DNA of 64,000 nt from Cladopsammia gracilis (taxonomy: Eukaryota > Cnidaria > Anthozoa > Scleractinia > Dendrophylliidae), in NCBI GenBank assembly GCA_022457155.1, contig JAJGOT010000013.1:2643501-2707500 (forward strand), given 5' to 3'. The notes under the pieces are model-generated. The model did no database searches. It was not told the origin of the DNA and was given only the letters and a program-made list of their open reading frames with translations. Made by a program: the position numbers and the translations under genes. Position 1 is the stretch's first letter. The number at the start of each line of letters is the position of its first letter. Below are positions 52,341-63,557 of this stretch, in pieces.

Positions 52341-53186
52341 AAAATGAAGCAAGAGAACATAAAGCCGTTATGTTCTCTTGAATGAAGGCAGTTATGGAAA
52401 TTTTGATTCTCATTATATGCAGTATTCACTTATTTATTTTGGACAATTCTTAAAATAAATAATTATAACGCATTTTTTAACGATTTTTCAAAAAATTTAT
52501 ATCATTTCTTATTTTTGCGTAAAATGGGGATGGCAGGCCTGCACTACTCTTACCTCATGTTTTTAATGCCATTTGCTCCTTCTACATGTTTTGGACGGGT
52601 ATTCTACATTTAGCCGTTTGTTAAGGAGGATTTTAGTGCCTGTAGAGTGTAGACTGAGTTTTAAAACCTTTCAAAAGCCGCGTGCAACGGACTAGAGGTC
52701 AAGTAAAGGTGTCTGTTGTAGTTTCGTGTGGTGTTGCGCTTGTAGATTTTGACCTCATTTTAGCGTCCTTTTTTGCCTGGCGGTTGTTTCGTTGTTTTCG
52801 CCATTATTTATATTGGCATGTAGATTTTTCAGTATGTAGGAAAGGTTTGAATTTCTCTAACTTTTCTCTCTGAAATACCGGACATGACTGGATCTGAAAT
52901 GATCTGTTGTCCGTGAATGTCTTTCCTGCTATTAATTTTATGTCACGCTGAGCCCAGCTATTTTAGATTTGTCTCTGCAGGATTTTAATTTTCAGGATCT
53001 AAGCTTTGTAGCAGAGAGAGTTGTAGCTTAAAAAGCTATTCAACTTGTAGAGAGTTGAAGTTTGTCTCAGTCAAGACTGTAATTTTAACTTTCATTCGCT
53101 ACGCTTTATAGCTTTGTGGAGCTCACTGTGATTACTTAAATCTCCGTTGGCAATTTTGGCAGTCTAGCGACTGCTTCGTTTACGCC
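52341..53186. other. Interior of the inverted-repeat element, no gene seen
   Basis: No coding domain or RNA gene recognised before the hammerhead at 53193. Confidence 0.3.
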
Positions 53187-53192
53187 ACTATT

Positions 53193-53257
53193 CTATTCAG
53201 GCAAGACCATGGTTTCGGTTCTCCTCTCGAACCTCATCAGTTGCCGGGTTTGTATGT
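53193..53257 (-). ncRNA. Type I hammerhead ribozyme motif (minus strand)
   Basis: All core elements are present on the minus strand. CTGATGA (53240-53234) is followed by stem II GGTTC/GAACC (53233-53229 with 53221-53217, perfect), then GAAA (53216-53213). Stem III is a minimal ACC/GGT with a 2-nt loop (53213-53206), leading to the GUC cleavage triplet with cleavage after C at 53205. Stem I is GGCAA/TTGCC (53245-53241 with 53204-53200), and an outer CCAC/GTGG pair could close a large internal loop. A stem III of 3 bp is typical of hammerheads in Penelope-like elements and retrozymes, which often act as dimers. Confidence 0.85.
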
Positions 53258-53602
53258 GGTAGTTGCTACCTTTTTAGCAACGCATTTTTTGTTGAGAACG
53301 GTTAAACCATTCTGCTTGGCATAATTTTCAAACATGTATTTATACCCTTGCTGTGGATCGAATTTCCTCGTTTTCTATTGGCTCTTCAATAGAAATTTCG
53401 ATCCTTTCCGTTTGAAGCTAAGCGTGTGTTTCTTTGGAAGGCATTATTTGAAAATTTTAGCACTTTCTTCTTTTGACTGAAATGAGGATATTTCTAAATG
53501 TAAGTGCTTACGTTTCCTGCACATTCCTTCTTAAGTTCGGAATGGATGCTATTAGATCAGTGCGCATTTCTTGATTTTATCCTCTGTCATATTTCTGAGT
53601 GC

Positions 53603-53603
<1 letters not shown>

Positions 53604-53641
<38 letters not shown>
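53604..53641. repeat. (TA)n microsatellite
   Basis: About 19 TA repeats, abutting the inverted repeat that contains the second hammerhead. Confidence 0.9.
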
Positions 53642-53645
<4 letters not shown>

Positions 53646-53873
53646 TAATAAATTGGTTCAAGACTTCAGAGGTAGTTCATCGTTTTATTACTATAGCATG
53701 TTTTTATATCTCATAGCAACCGTATTCCCGCTTTTATAGCCAGTTTTTGTAATTTAACGGTCAATCGTTGATATTACCTGATGAGTGCGGCCATCATTTG
53801 ACCATACGAAACAGTGCTGTAGTAATAAAACGATGAACTACCTCTGAAGTCTTGAACCAATTTATTATAATTG
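53641..53873. repeat. Inverted repeat around the second hammerhead
   Basis: Arms of about 55 bases, starting AATTATAATAAATTGGTTCA (53641) and ending in its reverse complement (to 53873), are nearly identical. They enclose about 125 bp that include the + strand hammerhead. The homology runs a few bases past the ribozyme cleavage point, so the left arm is a decayed, inverted relative of the ribozyme. Confidence 0.85.
53764..53836 (+). ncRNA. Type I hammerhead ribozyme motif (plus strand)
   Basis: Core CTGATGA (53778-53784) and GAAA (53808-53811) are present. Stem II is GTGCGG/CCATAC (53785-53790 with 53802-53807) with one G-U and one C-A mismatch. Stem III is ACAG/CTGT with a 2-nt loop (53811-53820). 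The cleavage triplet is GUA, with cleavage between 53821 and 53822. Stem I is TATTAC/GTAATA (53772-53777 with 53822-53827), then a GA/AA internal loop, then ATCGTT/AACGAT (53764-53769 with 53829-53834). The long two-part stem I strongly supports a real hammerhead fold. Confidence 0.85.
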
Positions 53874-53928
53874 TCAATGCTCCTCTAAGAGTTGAGCGCT
53901 CTCTGAAATACATTCAAATCAAGTTCAA

Positions 53929-54180
<252 letters not shown>

Positions 54181-54639
54181 CGTTTTACTGACACCCCTTT
54201 CATTCAAAACTTTTGAAAACGAAAGAACGAAATGAAAGGATTCTTGCATGGGTTATTCGGAGTTGCTTTACTTTGACTCAATGATGTTCATGATTCGTGT
54301 TATCGATAATACATATTTTACCGAGGTTATGCAATCACATAACACATCACAGTATATAGTCATTGATTATAAACATTTCTTACTGACAAAACCTTGTTAA
54401 CGACTCTGATACAGTTAATTTCTTACAGTTCACTTCAAACTAACCTCTGCGTCCTTACGCACACATGAATTCGTATCCGGCGGCTTGTCTTCATTTCCGG
54501 AGATTACGCTTTTTAAAAACCAAAATAGAAGGAGAGTTGACAACCACGCGGTTCGCGACATCTCACTAATCTTCTGGTCAGAAGTCGCAGATGAAACGGA
54601 AGACTAGGACGAGACATTGAAGTTTCCTTAACTGCCTTT
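54181..54639. other. No feature recognised
   Basis: Ordinary AT-rich sequence between the palindrome and the right inverted end. Confidence 0.3.
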
Positions 54640-54988
54640 ATTTTATTCATTCCAGCTTTCTCTGGATGGAAGGCCATTCCATTCCAAAAATTACTTGGGG
54701 ATCATTTCGGGGTCAGTGTGAAAAAAAAATCGGGATCATTTCGGGGTCGGGATCATTCAGGGTCGATTTGGGGATCATTTCGGGGTCGGGGATCATTTCG
54801 GGGTCGGGATCATTTCGGGGGCAGCTTTTCCCTGCTACATTTCCCCGCTACACTCCTTGCTACATGTCCTTCAGTGTGTACTGCACAAATATTTGTCGCT
54901 GCTACATGTCGCTGCGACATGTCCCTGCGACATGTCCCTGCTACATGACCACTCGTGTCCGACCACCTTTAGAGGAAAAGAAAAGAAG

Positions 54989-56541
54989 TGCAATCAGACG
55001 TACAACATCTCCAACTTTGATAGATTAGAAAATATTCCAGGCGGCAGAACATGGATTTCATTTTCATTTAATTCTCTGCAACAAAAAGAGAAGCATGTAT
55101 TATTTCATAGCTTGTAAATGCGAAGTTAATTTTATAATGAATTGCAATTCTTTCACGTAAACGACATATTCCCTGCGATCCTTTTAGAATTGCTACAACC
55201 ACCACAATTTTTTTCGCCCATTACGTCATAAATGGATTAACCTTGCGAGTGAGTGTGTGTGTTAAATAATGTTTTCGATTAATTTGTTTGTCTGCTTATT
55301 ATTGTTGTACGGTTATCCTGCAACTACATTGTATATCACACCAATCACTGTGTCCTATAAGCTGGTCCTAACGTGATGTGTCCCATTGCTAAGTAAGACT
55401 TAGTCATTTTTGTTAATATTTTACTATACTGCCAAAAACAAATAACAATCAAGTCAGCACACTTACAATCTTTTCAACGTCCATTGGTTCGAGAATAATT
55501 GTGCAGGAAGCTGTTGAATTTTATTCCCCAAAAGCAACCTGTAAATGAAAGAAAGGATACATTTCTGCGAACCTTTCTTAATGGATGAGACAAGCTAAAA
55601 GAATTCCAGCAAAGTTAACTTTCTGCAGCAGTCATGCAATTTCGTACCTAAGTCAAGATTTGATCACAACTAAAAAACTTAACAAGCTTAGTATTTCATA
55701 GGCAGTGAAAAAAAAAACTTATTAAAAACATGAACTGCGCCAATAAAAATTGCGGAAATTCCAGCCGAAAAATACTAAAGTAAATTAAACTTAAGTAACT
55801 GCATAAACGAATAGCCTCGTGTGCTCAAACTTTGGTGTCGATTAGAGTCAAAGAAAACAAATATAACCAGATGTTAAACCATAAAGTTCATTTGCGCGGT
55901 AACTTTACAGTTTGTTACATGGAAGCCTAAGTATGTTCTTGAGAAACCAATCAACATGATATGGTTTTCGCTGTGGATAGCACAGCAGAAAAAGAGACCT
56001 GTAAATGATGTTGGATTTTACACTTTTTAATACCGTACCATTTGTATCCGAGCCGTTTCAAAATTCTTCTGTAGTGTAAATGGGCCTTAAATGGGCCTTT
56101 TTTTTTTTGCTGCCAAAATTCTGAACTTGAAGCATTAAGAAAGAGATAATAGAAAAACGCGCCAGAGCATTCTGCTTAAGGGAAGTGCTTGTTTATTGAC
56201 ATGTTTTCGCATTTTCGTGAAATTAGTGAATTTCGTGAAATTGTAAATATTGGAAACATACATAGAATTTTCGGTCATTTATAGTTTCTGTTTATATATA
56301 GATTGACTTTTAATCAGGTGCCACATGTATATAATTTATCCTTAATTAAAGTTGAACTATTTTCGTGTTTCGCTCGAACGATGATTTGAATGTGTAAAAT
56401 AACCCGTTGTTTAGTGTTAAAATTACAAACTAATCGTGATCATCTGAGACAGCTGTTCAACAACAACAACAACAACAAGTAGCTTTATTTGCTTACAGTA
56501 TTGCAAAAGCATTACAACATAACAAAATAAAATAAATTACT
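54989..56541. repeat. 2-kb direct duplication, copy 1
   Basis: The sequence recurs about 1990 bp downstream (for example CCAACTTTGATAGATTAGAA at 55011 and 57001) and shares sequence with 11575-12330. It ends in a solo LINE 3' end, 56459-56541: (CAA)n followed by GTAGCTTTATTTGCTTACAG, the same as the tail of the LINE at 59022. No genes. Confidence 0.8.
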
Positions 56542-59021
56542 GTGAAACAAGAAAGCGCATTTTGGCCTTGCACAGCATTTTGGATGTGTTCAGTTTCATT
56601 TGTTTTCGTTATGTTTGTCGTTTTTGTTACGTTATTTTTTGATTCAGTTTACGTGGCCAGGTTGGTGTTACCACTGTTAAGGCGGCCAGTTAAAAACAGA
56701 AACTGTTTGGTTGGATTACGATATTAGGGACTTGCAGCTAGGATAAAGTCTTGGACTAGCTAAGGAAAAAATCGACTGTTACACTCTATAAGGATGAACT
56801 GCTATTTGGTCTAGGCTTCAAATATATCTCAGCAACTAAATCAATGAAAATACGAACAGTATGCTAAGAAATCATGTTCACACATTCTATAGTTACTGAA
56901 AACGTATATAACATCATAAACACAGAACTTCATCTACTCAAAACTTGGTGTCAAACTATAAGAGGCAAATACAAATAGTGTAATCAGACGTACAAAATCT
57001 CCAACTTTGATAGATTAGAAAATATTCCAGGCGGCAGAACATGGATTTCATTTTCATTTAATTCTCTGCAACAAAAAGAGAAGCATGTATTATTTCATAG
57101 CTTGTAAATGCGAAGTTAATTTTATAATGAATTGCAATTTTTTCACGTAAAAGACATATTCCCTGCAATCCTTTTAGAATTGCTACAACCACCACAAATT
57201 TTTTCGCCCATTACGTCATAAATGGATTAACCTTGCGAGTGAGTGTGTGTGTTAATGTTTTCGATTAATTTGTTTGTCTGCTTATTATTGTTGTAGTTAT
57301 CCTGCAACTACATTGTATATCACACCAATCACTGTGTCCTATAAGCTGGTCCTAACATGATGTGTCCCATTGCTAAGTAAGACTTAGTCATTTTTGTTAA
57401 TATTTTACTATACTGCCAAAAACAAATAACAATCAAGTCAGCACACTTACAATCTTTTCAACGTCCAGTGAAAAAAAAAACTTATTAAAAACATGAACTG
57501 CGCCAATTAAAATTGCGGAAATTCCAGCCGAAAAATACTAAAGTAAATTAAACTTAAGTAACTGCATAAATGAATAGCCTCATGTACTCAAACTTTGGTG
57601 TCGATTAGAGTCAAAGAAAACAAATATAACCAGATGTTAAACCATAAAGTTCATTTGGGTGGTAACTTTACAGTTTGTTACAACGAAATCTTAGTATGTT
57701 CTTGAGAAACCAATCAACATGATATGGTTTTCGCTGTGGATAGCACAGTAGAAAAAGAGACCTGTAAATGATGTTGGATTTTACACTTTTTAATACCGTA
57801 CCATTTGTATCCGAGCCGTTTCAAAATTCTTCTGTAGTGTAAATGGGCCTTAAATGGGCCTTTTTTTTTTGCTGCCAAAATTCTGAACTTGAAGCATTAA
57901 GAAAGAGATAATAGAAAAACGCGCCAGAGCATTCTGCTTAAGGGAAGTTGCTGGTTTATTGACATGTTTTCGCATTTTCGTGAAATTAGTGAATTTCGTG
58001 AAATTGTAAATATTGGAAACATACATAGAATTTTTGGTCCATCGCCAGAAATAGCGGACATGTTCACAGCGCGTGCGCGAGTTTCAGTGGCAATATGGCC
58101 GCCAAAAACTGGAAGGCTTTGTATGGCAGAAATAAAACAAAATCAAATTGGCTGGCTTTTAGCTTACCTGGAATATTTGCCGCATTCCGGGTAAATTTAT
58201 GAACATCTTTTCAAGTGTTTTTGTAAGCTTGATTTTCCCCACAATTGTTACTGGCCCTGCTTTTCAACAAAACATATTTTCGAAGCTTCGCTCATACAAT
58301 GCTCTCTATTTTAGAAGCCATTAATGCCGATTTTCATTCAAAACGGGATTTCGAGGCACCATAGTTCGTAAAGTGATGGGGGTAGCCAACTTGCCGCAAT
58401 CGTCTGAGAAGAAGCACCGACTGAACTGGCGATCATCGCATTCTCACTTTCTACGATGGTTCCTTCGCCCTGCTTTTTGCTTTCAAAAATCGTTCAGAGC
58501 TGTAAAAATCATTTCCACCAACAGTCCACGCTAAAGTCTTGAAGTTCGCTGTCTTCGAACTGCGATATTTGGGCACAGAATGCTCCAAATTTTGCTGCAA
58601 ATCCCTCATTCAAAAGCTAAAGTCTTGTTGTTTTCAACTGCGAGCGAATTATTTCGGTCAGTGGTTTCTATATGGGCCTGAATACGCTTTATTTAACACA
58701 ACTATTTTTGTCGCACCGAAGCCGCACCAAACGAATTTGAGCCCGTAGGGTGGAACAGCGGTGTATACCAATGAAGCGACATCGCATTGTAAGACGCACG
58801 AAAATTCGCTTTTCCAATGTCCCTGATTTCTGGCGATGATTTATAGTTTCTGTTTATGTATAGAATGACTTTTAATCAGGTGCCACATTTATATAATTTA
58901 TCCTTAATTAAAGTTGAACTATTTTCGTGTTTCGCTCGAACGATGATTTGAATGTGTAAAGTTACCCGTTGTTTAGTGTTAAAATGACAAACTAATCGTG
59001 ATCATCTGAGACATAGCTGTT
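56542..59021. repeat. Block R copy and 2-kb duplication copy 2
   Basis: Positions 56542-56980 are a block R copy with an empty MITE site (TGGCCAGGTTGGTG, about 56652). Positions 56980-59021 repeat copy 1 but lack about 225 bp near 57467 and contain a 799-bp insertion (58040-58838). Confidence 0.75.
58040..58838. mobile_element. 799-bp insertion with CATCGCCAGAAAT inverted ends
   Basis: Ends are CATCGCCAGAAATAGCGGACAT and the inverted CATCGCCAGAAATCAGGGACA. The paralogous copy near 56273 reads GGTCATTTATAG without the insertion, which fits exactly when the 799 bp are removed; no target duplication is therefore evident. No transposase. Confidence 0.8.
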
Positions 59022-59760
59022 CAACAACAACAACAACAAGTAGCTTTATTTGCTTACAGTATTGCAAAAGCATTACAACATAACAAAATAAATAAAATTA
59101 CAATAGTATAACAAAGAAAGGGAAGTACAATTAAGATACATCAGTCTGGATTGATAATTTGATTATTGCGGAAATCTAAGCATGAAAGAGTAATTTCAAT
59201 TATTGAATATTTACAAAATAATTACGAGAGTTCATTAATTCATTGGTTACTTCTGAAGGAGATAACTGTTTTATATTTGGTAGGTGATACCCTATTTTCC
59301 TATAAAATTCGTCCCTAAGAATTGAGTATTTAGGACAATGAAAAAGGAAGTGAATTTCATCTTCAATTTCATTACCTCCACAAGTAGGGCACAATCTATC
59401 ATCTCTTGTGATTTGTTCATATCTACCAATTTCAATCATTAATTTATGATTACTTATATGAAATTTTACTAATTGTTTTCTGTCATTTGATTTCCTTGTA
59501 AAGTCTAAGTAATGAGAAGGCGTATATTCGTTCTTAAATTAAAGATATTATATAATTCGAGTTTCTTAGAGTGTTGAATGGTATGTCGCCAATATATATA
59601 TAGGATATATTTTTGTTGCATTAAGTTTACATAATGTTTGATTTTAGTGTCAGTTAAGAAAATAGGGTCAAAATCAGGCAAATTATAGAATACGGATATC
59701 CTTATAACATTAGAGTAGAAGCTATTTTTACCAGAAGAGTAAAGATCTGCTGACATTAAA
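59022..59760 (-). pseudogene. 5'-truncated LINE fragment (ORF2 C-terminus and 3' UTR)
   Basis: The minus strand from 59756 reads part of a LINE ORF2 (YILYIYWRHTIQHSKKLELY), shifts frame near 59520 (EYTPSHYLDFTRKSND) and ends with a zinc-ribbon-like reverse-transcriptase tail (RLCPTCGGNEIEDEIHFLFH then CPKYSILRDEFYRK). The 3' UTR ends in AATAAAGCTAC and (TTG)n at 59022. Truncation plus frameshift make it a dead copy. Confidence 0.8.
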
Positions 59761-59920
59761 AAGATTTGTTTAACAATAGAGTTATATTGTCCTTACTTTG
59801 AAGGTATAAGGTATAATTAATTATTTTCTGATTAATGGCTATAATAAGAGGAAATTAAACCTTCCAAGTTAAGCTCTACATGCCACATTTGATGTCTTAT
59901 TGCTTACTTCTAGATAACGC

Positions 59921-61981
59921 TTGCAGAATTGTAAATGGATTTTTTCAATCTGCGAACTGTCCCAAGACTTAAAATCCGGTTTTGCGTACACACCCCAGAC
60001 TTCGCTATTTTTTCCAGTACGTACAGGTTATAACTCCAGCGCTAAACCTCAGCGGCGCTTTATAAAGATATATTTTCACAATAAAGGGATAGACAAAGTT
60101 AACCTAACTAACATTTTACATAACAAACTAGTTAAATCTAAAGTACCTATCTATTTTCAAGAACAGGATCCGCCACTAATAAGTTATAAATACACGAACA
60201 CCATTTCTAGGAGCATCTTTAATTATAATCAAACCCTCAATAACGTTAATATCAATGATTATAGTAGTACATCTTCATCTTGTGACTGCGCGTCTTCCAC
60301 CTTTCGTTATGAGCCTCATGGCCATGTCATTACTGGAGATCTACGCATTGTTAAGAATAGAAAACTAAGACGTCTATTGGAGAAAGGTCCGAAGTATAGG
60401 GAGCAGAATACCGTCGATTGGAATCTAAACAAGAAGATATTGACGAAGGCTGTAGATGATTACACCAAGAACTGGAGTAAACGTGAAGGTTGCCATGTGT
60501 CAGCACTGGAAGAATGGTCGGAGACAGTAAAGCTGATCATCCAGAATAGAATCAACAACCTACAGCGTCGTAATTTTAGACCCAGTCATAAACCCTTAGA
60601 AGACAAACATGTCATGGCACACTTGAAAGAACTACAAGAAAAGTACGTACTAGTGCCTGCGGACAAAGCTGGCAATAACATCATTTTTGTTTGCAAGTAT
60701 TACTACATACATACCCTGATGGAAGAACTTGGCATTAACTCCGGCAGTACTATTAATTCTACATATGAAAAACAAGATGTTACAGCTGATGAGATTATAC
60801 GGACCCACACCACGACCTTAGAAAATGCATTCCACATCACCTTGCAACAGAAGGAGAAAAGTTTGCCCAAAATATATTGGATACCAAAACTTCACAAGAC
60901 ACCATACAAAGCACGTTTTATTGCAGGTTCAAGTTCCTGCACTACTACTAAGATCTCTAAATTGATAACTGAGTGCCTTAAACTGGTCGAGAGTCACTGT
61001 ACTTCATACTGCAAGACTATTTTAGAACGAACAGGAGTTAATTGCATGTGGGTCATCAACAATTCGTTGGATGTTATTCACACATTGCAGGACAAACAAC
61101 TTTCGCTTAATTATGTGAGTACTTGGGACTTTTCCACTCTTTATACTAGCCTTCCACACGCCAAACTTAAACATCAACTCCATGATCTACTTGAAAGGGT
61201 TTTTAACACCAGAGGAAAAAATTTCATAGCAACCAATAATTTCCACACATTCTGGGCTAATGATAGGAAATCTACGAAGTACACTTACTTCTCCTGTAGG
61301 GAACTGTGCCTCGCTATTGACTTTCTTATCGACAATATCTACGCCGCTTCGGAAACACAGTTTTTTCGGCAAATTATTGGCATACCTATGGGCACTAACA
61401 GCGCACCTTTGTTGGCTGATCTGTTCCTCTATACCTTCGAGTATGACTTCATGCTAAGAACAATGAAGCAACATATGACCATAGCTGTCCAATTTAGCAA
61501 TACCTTTCGTTATATCGACGATTTATTGAGCGTTAACAATGAAAATTTTGGAAATTACATCAGCGACATTTATCCGTCGGACCTGGAACTAAAGAACACT
61601 ACCTTAACATCAAATGAGGTGTGTTATCTGGACACGAGAATCAAGAATGGTGACAGCAACACACCTTTCCATCTCAGTGTCTACGACAAGAGGGATGACT
61701 TCTCATTTCGGATTGTCAATTTCCCTCATATGGACAGCAACATTCCAGCCAATCCGGCTTATGGTGTTTATATATCTCAGTTGGTAAGATATGCTAGAAT
61801 TTGCACATCGAAGTTGGATTTTATGCATAGACTTCGCCGACTTTCATCACGTCTCCTTCACCAAGGGTTCAAATCTTCACTCCTTCACAAATCATTTACT
61901 AAATTCTTCAAACGCCACAGTGCTATCATTGAGAAATATGGCACTACACTACGAGAAATTAAACTAGCAATCCAAAATTGA
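59921..61981 (+). CDS. Penelope-like reverse transcriptase, intact 686-codon frame
   Basis: Long uninterrupted reverse-transcriptase frame. Before the core is a [20 protein letters not shown] segment. RT motifs are [20 protein letters not shown], a motif A equivalent [30 protein letters not shown] (motif B) and the catalytic FRYIDDLL (motif C), then a YLDTRIKN thumb-like region. This set resembles Penelope-like retroelements; no GIY-YIG endonuclease is seen in the frame. The first codon shown is TTG and no early ATG fits, so the N-terminus may lie upstream or be truncated. The absence of stops over 2 kb suggests a young insertion. It directly follows the LINE fragment at 59760. Confidence 0.8.
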   Translation: MQNCKWIFSICELSQDLKSGFAYTPQTSLFFPVRTGYNSSAKPQRRFIKIYFHNKGIDKVNLTNILHNKLVKSKVPIYFQEQDPPLISYKYTNTISRSIFNYNQTLNNVNINDYSSTSSSCDCASSTFRYEPHGHVITGDLRIVKNRKLRRLLEKGPKYREQNTVDWNLNKKILTKAVDDYTKNWSKREGCHVSALEEWSETVKLIIQNRINNLQRRNFRPSHKPLEDKHVMAHLKELQEKYVLVPADKAGNNIIFVCKYYYIHTLMEELGINSGSTINSTYEKQDVTADEIIRTHTTTLENAFHITLQQKEKSLPKIYWIPKLHKTPYKARFIAGSSSCTTTKISKLITECLKLVESHCTSYCKTILERTGVNCMWVINNSLDVIHTLQDKQLSLNYVSTWDFSTLYTSLPHAKLKHQLHDLLERVFNTRGKNFIATNNFHTFWANDRKSTKYTYFSCRELCLAIDFLIDNIYAASETQFFRQIIGIPMGTNSAPLLADLFLYTFEYDFMLRTMKQHMTIAVQFSNTFRYIDDLLSVNNENFGNYISDIYPSDLELKNTTLTSNEVCYLDTRIKNGDSNTPFHLSVYDKRDDFSFRIVNFPHMDSNIPANPAYGVYISQLVRYARICTSKLDFMHRLRRLSSRLLHQGFKSSLLHKSFTKFFKRHSAIIEKYGTTLREIKLAIQN

Positions 61982-62173
61982 GAAACACCGCCGTATCCTT
62001 TGTTATTTCAGATCCTTTATATTATTCTAGCGCCCCTATTAAATTTCTATATTGCTTCTATCCAGGTTAATGCTAGTGCGCGCGCGCAATTTTCCTTGAG
62101 TCGTGCGCGTGCTTAGCTTGTTCCTCGCGAAGCCGAAGGCCCGAGCGTAGCGAGGTTAATATATATATATAGG

Positions 62174-62237
<64 letters not shown>

Positions 62238-62375
62238 CTGAAGATGTCGTGCAGTTGCCTAGCAACAAAAATCGCGACCGCTGACAATGGCGCGCTCTCA
62301 TGTTTATTCATGCCGGCGGCCGGGCTGACGGTTTACTCATCGTCGTGAAAAAGTGAAAAGTGTTTACTCTCGGTG
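61982..62375. repeat. 3' side of the retroelement, GC-rich patch and (TA)n
   Basis: GTGCGCGCGCGCAA occurs at about 62077 and (TA)n at 62158-62171 and 62179-62231. No gene. No hammerhead was found near this retroelement. Confidence 0.5.
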
Positions 62376-63548
62376 CAGGGGGGGGGGGAGGGGGGGTTGG
62401 AAGCCTATCCCATAATGTCTCATCACGTGACCTCGCATTTGCCACTGATCGCCGAGGCAAGCAGTGGCTGTCAAGACACCCTTTTCAAGGCCTCTTGTCT
62501 GTCTGTCTTCTTTTGTCAGGATTTGCAATGTCAAGAAAACTTCTCTTGCAACGAACAGATACATGATTTCGAAAATTTGTTTGAAGGATGACACGACAAA
62601 CGAAATTTGCGCGCGCTTGAACGCGTAAGCATCCAACTGCTTGTCCACGCATATGACGACACTCTTGCACTGTGTTAACCAAATAAGTGCTCTAAAAAAC
62701 TGAAAACCTTTGGGGAACAAAGTTCTTCTCTTAATAGCTATTTGTTTTATCCACGGTTTTAGCTAGACACATTAGTTTTGATGTCCACGACAGGAAAAAC
62801 TGTAACTGACGCGTACAGCTGGCTTGTAGGCGCAATATAGCGCGCGCATATATTTAATTTTGCTGCGTGTTTTGTACTGATTTGAGCTTTCAGCACTGAT
62901 GCATTTGCCAAGATTTTTTCCGCTATAACCTTTGTTCAAGACGGCTTTTGGAAATACAATGTAACCCTTTTTATACTCATTTACTTGAACTTGCTTCGGT
63001 CTAAATTCGTTTTATTCCTCAAAGAATTTTCATATTCAACTCTGCAAACGTGCGCGAATTTCCTAAATCAGCTCGCCGTCAATTCAAAGCATTGACTGAA
63101 AGTACCCGCACTTTGATGGTTTTATTCAGCTTGAAAAACCTGGAGGGATCTGGAGGGATCTGATGTTTTAAGTCGTTATGATATTAAGGAATACGTTATT
63201 AATGTTAAAATGCTAGTGATGCTTCGATTAAGAAGGAGGTACAACTGCACTTTCCTGGTATTTTCGGAGATGATCGCCATTTTCCTGCGAGCGGAAAATG
63301 ATATTTTCTAAGGACGAGAAACGAGGATTAAACTTAGAAATATAAATGAAATTCTTGCATTGTAGTTCTTTTCTGTTACCAACGAAGTATTTCTATGATT
63401 CCCAAGTCTCCCATAATTAAAACCATAAAATGAGACTACCGGCAAAATCACCGAAATATGAGATTCTACAAAAAGTTTGTTTATTCGCTTCAAATGTCGC
63501 CAGTAACTCGTTGCGTTGCATCATGGGATAGGCTTTCAACCCCCCCTG
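62376..63548. mobile_element. Non-autonomous DNA transposon, 1173 bp, 9-bp target duplication
   Basis: Ends are CAGGGGGG and CCCCCCTG, with inner inverted similarity TTGGAAGCCTATCCCAT / ATGGGATAGGCTTTCAA. Perfect CTCTCGGTG duplications flank it at 62367-62375 and 63549-63557. Short ORFs inside show no transposase. CAGGGG-type ends suggest a hAT relative, although hAT duplications are usually 8 bp. Confidence 0.85.
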
Positions 63549-63557
63549 CTCTCGGTG

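Noticed and set aside
62236..62275. CTGAAGA near the Penelope-like element as a hammerhead core
   Set aside because: No GAAA box at proper distance and no pairing arms.
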